Shown here piece after piece: positions 19,085-25,568 of a DNA stretch of 25,568 nt. Each line of letters starts with the position of its first letter. Position 1 is the stretch's first letter. The position numbers and the translations under genes were made by a program. Source of the stretch: a virus; IMG/VR virus record IMGVR_UViG_3300042341_000476, positions 1 to 25,568 of that record; one strand, written 5' to 3'. Below the pieces are notes generated by a model that saw only the letters and a list, made by a program, of their open reading frames with translations, had not been told where the DNA came from and did no database searches.

Positions 19085-20467
19085 TTAATTTCCTAGCACT
19101 TGTTTGGCGGCACCAGCACCATATTTTTCGTCAAAAGCAGCTCTAGCGTTAGGGTTTTGTTTTAAGTAATTTATTGCTCCTTGGGTGGGCGTGGGCTTGC
19201 TAGCGGCAGATGGAGCGTTTGGAATTAGGGAACCAATATCGTTGTCATACCTATCCTGACGAGAAATAATTTGTTCCTGAGCTTTTTGTCGGTCAAGTTT
19301 ACCAAGTCTGTAATCCTTGGCAATCCTCTCCAAATCGCGGTCAAACTCATTTCGTTTCTTTGAGAACGTCAGGATTGCTTTATTGGCTACTTCAGACTTA
19401 CCAAGCTCGGGACCAAAACTTTGGAAGAGTATGTTTTCCGCATTAGAAATAGAACCCTTGGTTTGTTGGTAATACTGCAAAATCATCTGACCAAACATGG
19501 CATTTGCTTGTTGAGCGTTCGCCAGAGCTGCTTCATCAACGGGAAATCCAATTGCCTTACCCACTGAACGAAATTGAGCTTTAGCAGCTTCACCAAATCC
19601 GGTTTCTAGTTTTCCGCTGTCTAACAAACCCAAAAGGGAGTTAATTGCGGGAGCAACCTGTCTAGCTGCTTCACCTGTCTGGATAATGCGATCAATTTCT
19701 TTACCGAAAGATTCCAATCTAATTTTTGTTTCATCATCTGGAACCATTCGTTGCGCTGCCTTAAATTGAAACCCACCGGGAGCATTTTCCACCTGAACGA
19801 CTGAACCGGGATTGGCAGCTTCACCGGCTATACGGGCTGCGTCAGCGGTTGGATAGACTGTTGCTACTGGTTTGATTCTGTTAACAAGATTTTCGGCTGT
19901 TTCAGATTTTGTCTTTGCAAGTCCAGCAGCCAAGACTTCGCCTTTAAATTTGGCGGTGGGCGTAACCTGATTAACCATAGAGAATGGACGGCCACCGGCT
20001 TCCGTAAGGGCGTTAGCGTATTTAGCAGCTTCATTTTCAGCTGCATTTTCCATTGTGGTTTTTAGACCAGCGGTTAATACTGAACCAAAAATGTTACCGA
20101 GCATGGACGCACTTGCGGCTTGCTGGGAAAGCGAAACATTCGGATTGCCAAGACCTTGAGTAAATTCTGGAAGTAGTTTTTTAACTGACTCAGGAATATC
20201 TGGAGTTTTTCCAAGCACCTCAAGTATTTTCATTCCAGAAGCAATTGTATCCTTGTATTTGCGTTCTTCTAGCTTAAGTTCTTTTGCTTCTTTATATTGC
20301 TCCCTCATTCCAGCTGCTGCTTGCTGTCCAAGCCCAGCCAAGCCCTGTGCAATGTTCTCAGCACCCCGCGCCTGTGCCTGAGCACCCTGCATAGCCCCTT
20401 GCAAGAAGGGGGTGAAGTCGGTGCGACCTAGAGCCGCATTTACCTGTGAGCCAGTTTGAAAAGCCAT
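19085..20467 (-). CDS. Virion-associated helical protein
   Basis: The start is set at ATG 20467, giving 460 residues. A longer frame from 20524 overlaps the upstream gene by 50 bases and begins with unrelated residues. The sequence is Ala/Gln-rich and helical: a Q/A/G-rich N-terminus (QGAMQGAQAQARGAENIAQG) and two long helical blocks around 60-110 and 310-400. The pattern suits an internal core or ejection protein. It ends 3 bases before the 995-residue gene starts, so they are probably made together. The family is not recognised beyond that context. Confidence 0.65.
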   Translation of the reverse strand: MAFQTGSQVNAALGRTDFTPFLQGAMQGAQAQARGAENIAQGLAGLGQQAAAGMREQYKEAKELKLEERKYKDTIASGMKILEVLGKTPDIPESVKKLLPEFTQGLGNPNVSLSQQAASASMLGNIFGSVLTAGLKTTMENAAENEAAKYANALTEAGGRPFSMVNQVTPTAKFKGEVLAAGLAKTKSETAENLVNRIKPVATVYPTADAARIAGEAANPGSVVQVENAPGGFQFKAAQRMVPDDETKIRLESFGKEIDRIIQTGEAARQVAPAINSLLGLLDSGKLETGFGEAAKAQFRSVGKAIGFPVDEAALANAQQANAMFGQMILQYYQQTKGSISNAENILFQSFGPELGKSEVANKAILTFSKKRNEFDRDLERIAKDYRLGKLDRQKAQEQIISRQDRYDNDIGSLIPNAPSAASKPTPTQGAINYLKQNPNARAAFDEKYGAGAAKQVLGN

Positions 20468-20474
20468 AAAGTTA

Positions 20475-21392
20475 TTATAAGCCCGGGATTTTGCCAGCAA
20501 GCTTACCAAATAGACTTCCGCCACCAGTCATAGGAGCCGCTGCAAGAGCACCAAGACCTTGGAACGCTCCGCCAATCATAGCACCACGAGCCTGAGCTTG
20601 TGCCCCAGCCAGAGCTGCCTGAGAGCCATAGATGGACGCATTGTAGTTGGAGAGATTGCTTGCGTTCTGGAGGGCCAAATTGACGCCAGCGTTAGGATCG
20701 CTAAAACGAGGACCAACCTGTTGCCCACCCTGTTGATAGGCCAAGCCCTGCTGTCCTTGTGCATATTGCATAGCCGAAGAAGGACGGCCAAGAATGGACA
20801 TAAGTGGACTGGAGAACTGTTGATTATACGACTGGGCAAGCTGTCCCGCGCCCATAGCTTCCTGACGCTTAGACGACAAGAACCCTTCCCGTCCCAGAAT
20901 CTCTGCTGCTACGGACGATTGATCGCCAATGCGCCCTCTAGCCATACCTGCACTACGGGCTTGCTGTTCAACTAAACGACGTTGCTCAGGGGTGAGTCCT
21001 TGGGACTGCCCATAGAGCTGCATAGCCAATTGGTTCTGTTGGTTGGCAATAGCCGCCGAATAGGGATCGGCTTGGCGCATAGCCTCCGTCACCCCAGACC
21101 CATATTGACCAATGGCTGCTACGTCTCCAGCCCGTTGTTGAGCCAAGGCTTGACGTTCAATTTCACCCAACTGCTGAGTTCCTTGCCCCAAAAGGTTAAT
21201 GCCACCCTGTTGATATTGCCCAATGTCGGCCAAGTTAAGCGCGGCATATTGAGGACGATATTGCTGCTCCAATCCAAAGGTTAACGCTTGGAGTTCTGGA
21301 TTGGCAAACTGCTGCTGATAATCCAGCATGGATTGACCCGCATTCACGCCTGTGGGCGCAGGGGGAGGAGTGGGTGTTTTCGTCTTACTCAT
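20475..21392 (-). CDS. Gln-rich virion protein with glycine-zipper C-terminus
   Basis: This 305-residue protein starts SKTKTPTPPPAPTGVNAG, then Gln-rich helices (DYQQQFANPELQALTFGLEQ; YRPQYAALNLADIGQYQQGG). The C-terminus is Ala/Gly-rich and hydrophobic (AQARGAMIGGAFQGLGALAA, about 264-283) and could insert in or cross a membrane. This architecture is typical of small internal virion proteins that accompany large ejection proteins. Assignment is from composition and position. It overlaps the preceding gene's stop by 4 bases (ATGA). Confidence 0.62.
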   Translation of the reverse strand: MSKTKTPTPPPAPTGVNAGQSMLDYQQQFANPELQALTFGLEQQYRPQYAALNLADIGQYQQGGINLLGQGTQQLGEIERQALAQQRAGDVAAIGQYGSGVTEAMRQADPYSAAIANQQNQLAMQLYGQSQGLTPEQRRLVEQQARSAGMARGRIGDQSSVAAEILGREGFLSSKRQEAMGAGQLAQSYNQQFSSPLMSILGRPSSAMQYAQGQQGLAYQQGGQQVGPRFSDPNAGVNLALQNASNLSNYNASIYGSQAALAGAQAQARGAMIGGAFQGLGALAAAPMTGGGSLFGKLAGKIPGL

Positions 21393-21733
21393 TTGTGCTT
21401 TAGTCTATCATAAAGCCGTGCAGCGTCATAGACGGCCAACTGTTGAGCTTTAAGCCCCTTATCCCTCATCCAAGCAATCTTAGGCAAGAAGAACGGAGCT
21501 TGGCCTAAAAACCACTCCAAACAGCGTTTACCAGCGGCATAATGGACATACCAAGCATCCGGCTGGGCCGGAAACCAATCAGCCTCCCCTATCTCAGCCC
21601 TAACAGGCTTAAACATCATAAACCTATCAGGCGCGGCCACTACATAGGCATTAACTAAGTAGTAGCCTAAGTCCTGCTCAAAGTTGAGGCCATGTTTAAC
21701 GTAATGAGCCTTGGCTTGCTCAATTGGGGTCAA
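21389..21733 (-). CDS. Small virion-region hypothetical protein
   Basis: This 114-residue protein is aromatic- and Tyr-rich (EQAKAHYVKHGLNFEQDLGY; ADWFPAQPDAWYVHYAAGKR) and compact. The start is TTG 21733: it overlaps the previous stop (TTGA), GGAG lies 10 bases upstream, and the next in-frame ATG would remove more than 35 residues. Small proteins of this type recur next to tail and internal protein genes in phages, role unknown. Confidence 0.65.
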   Translation of the reverse strand: MTPIEQAKAHYVKHGLNFEQDLGYYLVNAYVVAAPDRFMMFKPVRAEIGEADWFPAQPDAWYVHYAAGKRCLEWFLGQAPFFLPKIAWMRDKGLKAQQLAVYDAARLYDRLKHK

Positions 21734-22290
21734 GCAATTGGAGCTCCAAGATTTATTCTAAATTGAGTGCTATCTACAAACACATTCAAATAGTTGACTC
21801 CCTCCAATTCCTCAAAGTTAAACGACAACTTATTACCACCCGCAACAGGAACTCCACTACCGTCCAGAGCTGCGGTGGACAGTCCTACTGTTTTAAATGC
21901 GCGGCCTTCTGTGCCTATTGGAAAAATGCCATGACTATCTGGAACCAACATTTTTGCGTTGGTAGTGAGATTGCCGTTTGCCGTAATAGCATTACTGGAA
22001 GTGATAGCTCCACCCGTAGCCAGAGTTCCAGCTATGGTTTGATTGCCGGTTACAGTTAAATTACCACTGGCATCCCACGCGGGCCTACCAGTTGAGAGCT
22101 TGCTCACCGTAACGCCGCCGTCCTTCACCCTGAGTTTACCACTAGACACCTCCAATGAGAGGTTGTCTGTGGCTCCGGTATCCCCAATGATTGGAACAGC
22201 AAACGTAGCATTGTCCACCAAAGCGTTAAGATTGTCGGCAGTGACTTGGTTGCCTGTGGCGAAGGTCTGACCTTTAGATAGGATGGGCAT
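21730..22290 (-). CDS. Tail-fibre-like beta-rich protein
   Basis: This 186-residue protein starts MPILSKGQTFATGNQVTADN, with LNALVDNATF, like the N-terminal adaptor region of phage tail-fibre proteins. Next come Thr/Ser/Gly-rich beta repeats (GNLTVTGNQTIAGTLATGGA) and a C-terminal FNFEELEGVNYLNVFVDSTQ segment. It is probably a short fibre or spike accessory located at the tail tip. It lies directly downstream of the long tail spike gene (37-base gap), and the two may form one adsorption apparatus. Confidence 0.7.
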   Translation of the reverse strand: MPILSKGQTFATGNQVTADNLNALVDNATFAVPIIGDTGATDNLSLEVSSGKLRVKDGGVTVSKLSTGRPAWDASGNLTVTGNQTIAGTLATGGAITSSNAITANGNLTTNAKMLVPDSHGIFPIGTEGRAFKTVGLSTAALDGSGVPVAGGNKLSFNFEELEGVNYLNVFVDSTQFRINLGAPIA

Positions 22291-22327
22291 GAGAGTAGTT
22301 TATCAGTAGGGAGACGTTGCAAATCTA

Positions 22328-24778
22328 TCAATAATTATTGAATACCTGATTGTTTGCGCCGTTGTCCGTTACGCACGTTCCAGCCCGCGCCGTTCCTCCT
22401 GAGTTGTAAAGCTGATTCAAAGCAACAAGCGAGCGATCCGAACCGGAATTAAGCACAATCCCACTGCTCTGTCCCTCCATCTTATTTCCAACAATCGTAT
22501 GGTTGTCGCTGTCCATTGAAATAGCTACGTCACCAGAACCGCAACGAAGAAAGTTATTAGTGATGGTTGCCCAATCACTATTGGCATTTATGTCAATTCC
22601 TGTAAATGATGCGCTTCCGTCTTTGTCAAAATTACCGCTTGTAATGAAACAACGATTGCAATTGGAAACATTAACCCATGAGGCAAGGGCCTTTATATGA
22701 CAATTTGTTACGTTTAGCTGCTCCTCTACCGTTGTTGTATTCCAATAGATTCCAGTGTTTACCAAAACGAATGTGGATTCAGAAACGGTAACACCCTCCC
22801 AAGTATTGCTACCGATAACCCTAATCCCGTAGGCGTGTCCCTGAACATTGACATTGCTTATGTCACAAACAGTTGGTGAGCGATTTACTTCTGGAGCCGT
22901 GCTATCCAACAAAATGGCATCTCCGCCATTTGCAACAGAGTTATCTCTCGAAACCGTTCGTATGCTTTTTATTACCGCGTTAGGGCAATTGATTAAGTGT
23001 ATCGCATCTTTCCAGTATTTTGTAACGGTATATCCCTCAAAAGATATGCGACGAATTTCATAACCAATTGAAGACCCGTTTACGTTTAGCCCCGAAATTT
23101 TAAGACCCTTGTAAATACCTTCTTGGCTAGAGCAAATACTAAAATCCTCAACAGTAACGACATTTGATGTGGTTGCGCCTTCTGTTTGAGCAACCGACGC
23201 AATGATTTCCACGCCATTACTTGCTGAACTAAAAAACAGTTTAGTAACTCCCGGTCCGTCTCCACGCAAACAAATGCTTTGGGAATTGGTTGTTTGAGTA
23301 ATGGTCCAAACACCTGCTAGTTTGTAACTAACTGCTGGCGCAGGCATATAAATACAGCCACCCCCATAAGTAAGCATAGCGGTAGCTGCCGCATTAAAAG
23401 CCGGTAAATCATTAGTGCTTCCATCACCGGTGGCCCCAAAGTCCTTTACATTAAACACGTCTCCTGCTCTAGCCGCAAACGTCCGAGCAACCGAACCCGT
23501 GCCCGTTGGCTTGCTAGTTGCTGCCGATATGTCTCCAAGTGTAAGAGTGATTGCAGGCGTAGTAGTAGGAGTGGCAACGGTGCCCGAAACTCCGTTGGCT
23601 GTCACAACGGAAACCGATGTTACCGTCCCGGTTCCACCAGCAGTAGAATTGATGGTTTGATTGGGCCATGAACCACTAATCGTGACATTGGTTCCAGCAA
23701 CAAGACTTGGGCTGGCAGTTCCCGTACCTCCATTGGCAACAGCCAGAGTTCCGCCAAGAGTGAGCGTGCCGCTACCTGTAATTGGACCACCTGTAAGGGT
23801 AAGTCCTGTGGTTCCGCCAGCACCAGAAACACTTGTCACTGTTCCACCAGACGATGGAGAACTATTGGTGACGGTGAAGCTAGGGTAAGTGCCGGAAACG
23901 GTGATTCCAGTGCCACCAGTAATCCCCACAGTTTGATCTGGCGCAGAATTTGTAACAGTAAAATTCGGATAGGTGCCAGAGGTTGTAATTCCTGTGCCAC
24001 CAGACAACGTAACAGTTTGATCTGGTGCGCTGTTTGTAATGCTAAGTGTGCCACTTGATGTAATAGGGCTACCAGAAATTGTTATTCCGGTTCCAGCAGT
24101 AGCCGCGACACTTGTAACTGTTCCGGTGAACGCATCGTTGGATGTAACCGTAAAATTTGGATAGGTGCCTGTAATAGCCGTAGTTCCAGCTCCAGTGAGA
24201 GAAACCGTCTGGTCAGGCGCACTGTTGGTGATGGTAAAATTTGGATATGTGCCACTAGTGGATATTCCAGTGCTAGCCGTTAAAGCCACAGTTTGGTCGG
24301 GCGCGGTGTTGGTGATGTTTATCGTGCCCGAAGTTGTAATGGGGCTTCCCGATACGCTAATGCCCGTGCCAGCAGTTGCGGCCACTGATGTAACAGTGCC
24401 CGTAGCTGAATCAGCAGAACTAACTGTAAAGTTAGGGTAGGTGCCTGTAACTGTTGTAGTCCCGGCCCCTGTCAGGCTAACCACTTGATCTGGGGCGGTG
24501 TTGTTCACCGTAATGCTTCCGCTAGTAGTGATGGGCCCGCCACTAACGCTAATGCTTGTTCCTGCCGTAAGATTGACGGACGTTACCGTTCCCGTTCCAC
24601 TTCCACTAGCCGAAATAGACGGGCCATTTGCCGTAGGAGTGATGGTAATGTTCGCTCCGGCCACCAAGTTCACCTTGGCGTCGTCCAACATCTTGTTCAG
24701 CCGAATGGCTGTCTCCTTGTTGGAAGCCCAGTCCGTGGACTTGTCCGTGAACGTGTAGCCTTTGTTGATGTCAGACAT
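22328..24778 (-). CDS. Tail spike with beta-repeat shaft and pectate-lyase-like beta helix
   Basis: In this 816-residue protein a helical N-terminal adaptor (about 1-40) leads into many degenerate repeats (about 62-400) built from GTVTSV, GPITTSG, APDQTV and GTYPNFTV. An AGDVFNVKDFGATGDGSTND signature (438-457) then opens a right-handed beta helix of the pectate-lyase superfamily, continuing nearly to the end with short N/G-rich coils. Such spikes bind and often cleave surface polysaccharide, so this is the likely host-recognition protein or depolymerase. I cannot assign catalytic residues. The start shares one base with the upstream stop (TAATG). Confidence 0.88.
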   Translation of the reverse strand: MSDINKGYTFTDKSTDWASNKETAIRLNKMLDDAKVNLVAGANITITPTANGPSISASGSGTGTVTSVNLTAGTSISVSGGPITTSGSITVNNTAPDQVVSLTGAGTTTVTGTYPNFTVSSADSATGTVTSVAATAGTGISVSGSPITTSGTINITNTAPDQTVALTASTGISTSGTYPNFTITNSAPDQTVSLTGAGTTAITGTYPNFTVTSNDAFTGTVTSVAATAGTGITISGSPITSSGTLSITNSAPDQTVTLSGGTGITTSGTYPNFTVTNSAPDQTVGITGGTGITVSGTYPSFTVTNSSPSSGGTVTSVSGAGGTTGLTLTGGPITGSGTLTLGGTLAVANGGTGTASPSLVAGTNVTISGSWPNQTINSTAGGTGTVTSVSVVTANGVSGTVATPTTTPAITLTLGDISAATSKPTGTGSVARTFAARAGDVFNVKDFGATGDGSTNDLPAFNAAATAMLTYGGGCIYMPAPAVSYKLAGVWTITQTTNSQSICLRGDGPGVTKLFFSSASNGVEIIASVAQTEGATTSNVVTVEDFSICSSQEGIYKGLKISGLNVNGSSIGYEIRRISFEGYTVTKYWKDAIHLINCPNAVIKSIRTVSRDNSVANGGDAILLDSTAPEVNRSPTVCDISNVNVQGHAYGIRVIGSNTWEGVTVSESTFVLVNTGIYWNTTTVEEQLNVTNCHIKALASWVNVSNCNRCFITSGNFDKDGSASFTGIDINANSDWATITNNFLRCGSGDVAISMDSDNHTIVGNKMEGQSSGIVLNSGSDRSLVALNQLYNSGGTARAGTCVTDNGANNQVFNNY
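23579..24595 (-). repeat. Degenerate tandem repeats encoding the spike shaft
   Basis: At least five APDQ(T/V)V units and five GTYPNFTV-type units alternate with GTVTSV...GSPITTSG units across about 340 codons. DNA copies are recognisably similar (for example around 23880-23990 and 24220-24310) but not identical, so the length can change by recombination between copies. Copy number may be under-counted in short-read assemblies. Confidence 0.8.
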
Positions 24779-25568
24779 TAGGAAGCGGAAGTAGTGGAAG
24801 CGAACGCAAGCATACCCGTGATTTTGACAGCGCGAACTTTGGGCCTACCCACGGTTTGAGACACAGAAAATTGTGCGCCATAAGCTCGTTTGTTTCCTAA
24901 ACGACCACGGAAACTAGCATCGTCACCTGAAGCTACAATTCCCAAACTACCATAGCTTTGATTTCCATCCAAGTTTTCTGTCTCCAAAGAAATAGCCAAG
25001 TTGGACTCCATATCTGGCGAACTTTCCATGTGAACCTCGTAAGAGTTGAACTTCTTACGGTCCATAGTGCCAAAGGTATATTGACGGGTGGTAAGCGCGG
25101 CTTCGATGCTGTGGGTTGTGGAAGCTCCGCCAATGTCCAATGCAAGCGTATCTACGGCTGCTATTCCACTATCAATGAGATGGATGCCGCCAAATTCTGT
25201 AATAGCGTAGAGGCTGTTTATGCCGCCCGCGCCTGCTCTAACAAACTCACGGATGTTCCATCCCTGCTGGTTGACAACATCAATGCTTTCCCAGCCTGCA
25301 TTCAAGAAGTTGTAAATCATCATCTTGTTATTGGCTGTCTGCCCTTTAGCAGTGTAGGCCAAGTAATAACGATTGTTGTGATAGACGCCTACCGCATTTG
25401 TAACCAAGGTGGGATCAATGTCCTCAATGATGGGATTGATGGCTTCAGAAAGAGGAACACTTACACCACGAAGGTTGTAAAGATCGTCAAACTCAATGCC
25501 ATAAACCCCGTTGTCAGAGAGGAACATGATTTTGTTGCCCACCTGAGCAATGGACTTGCGTGAGCAAC
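24778..25568 (-). CDS. Tail protein, beta-propeller-like C-terminal part (runs off right edge)
   Basis: The frame is open from the window edge to a TAA at 24778, so only 263 C-terminal codons are seen; the apparent GTG start at 25542 is internal. The segment SIAQVGNKIMFLSDNGVYGI followed by YHNNRYYLAYT and GWESIDVV resembles beta-propeller blades of podovirus tail tube and stabilisation proteins. It is followed by a C-terminal beta domain. Its stop overlaps the tail spike start by one base (TAATG). It probably links tail and spike, with moderate certainty because the N-terminus is missing. Confidence 0.65.
   Translation of the reverse strand, partial: CSRKSIAQVGNKIMFLSDNGVYGIEFDDLYNLRGVSVPLSEAINPIIEDIDPTLVTNAVGVYHNNRYYLAYTAKGQTANNKMMIYNFLNAGWESIDVVNQQGWNIREFVRAGAGGINSLYAITEFGGIHLIDSGIAAVDTLALDIGGASTTHSIEAALTTRQYTFGTMDRKKFNSYEVHMESSPDMESNLAISLETENLDGNQSYGSLGIVASGDDASFRGRLGNKRAYGAQFSVSQTVGRPKVRAVKITGMLAFASTTSAS

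Noticed and set aside
23579-24595. CRISPR-like repeat array
   Set aside because: The repeats are protein-coding, in frame, degenerate and lack uniform spacers. No cas genes are present; the Cas4-like nuclease is a stand-alone phage exonuclease.
22328-24778. Diversity-generating retroelement target in the tail spike
   Set aside because: No reverse transcriptase and no template repeat were seen in the window.

Overview
The window is most of the genome of a tailed double-stranded DNA phage, probably podovirus-like. The evidence is a small and large terminase pair followed by the start of a portal gene, a replicative DnaB-type helicase with an SSB-like protein and a Cas4/RecB-like nuclease, and a block of large virion, ejection and tail genes ending in a repeat-rich, beta-helix tail spike. 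No integrase, repressor, DNA polymerase or primase is visible, so replication probably relies on the host polymerase. The sequence does not identify the host. The secreted lysozyme-like protein suggests a Gram-negative bacterium. Shine-Dalgarno sites are mixed: there are strong AAGGAGG sites before the large terminase gene and the gene after it, but most plus-strand genes start from A-rich leaders or by ATGA stop/start overlap.

Layout. (1) 1-3223, minus strand: DUF559-like nuclease, small terminase, large terminase, two small unknown genes, and the portal N-terminus running off the left edge. (2) 3224-3834: the largest non-coding stretch, between divergent transcription units. It holds a four-run G-quadruplex motif, palindromes, short direct repeats and a stretch with long complementary arms. 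It is the best candidate for a control or origin region. (3) 3835-15720, plus strand: about 36 mostly tiny, tightly overlapping genes. They include a lysozyme-like endolysin, small membrane peptides, a free-standing small RNA gene (about 6593-6700), two paralogues resembling the phage ABA-sandwich family interleaved with helix-turn-helix proteins, DnaB helicase, a small protein with a clamp-binding-like motif, an SSB-like protein, a PD-(D/E)XK nuclease, two HNH nucleases, a SWIM-finger protein, a metallophosphoesterase and a winged-helix protein. (4) 15714-15879: a densely structured, tRNA-like RNA leader before the last plus-strand gene (15880-16119). (5) 16094-25568, minus strand, convergent with region 4: large ejection-type virion proteins, tail-associated proteins, the tail spike and a partial beta-propeller-like tail protein running off the right edge.

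The portal leaves at the left edge and the tail protein enters at the right edge on the same strand. The late genes therefore probably form one minus-strand unit running from about 3223 leftward, through sequence not shown (scaffold, capsid, tail), back to 25568 and down to 16094. This implies a circular or circularly permuted genome with capsid genes missing from the window.

The most unusual content is RNA-like. The compact small RNA at 6593-6700 has its own extended -10 promoter and intrinsic terminator, and the loops of its first and last hairpins are perfectly complementary over 7 nt (a predicted kissing pair). The tRNA-like leader at 15714-15865 and the structured control region at 3324-3715 come next.
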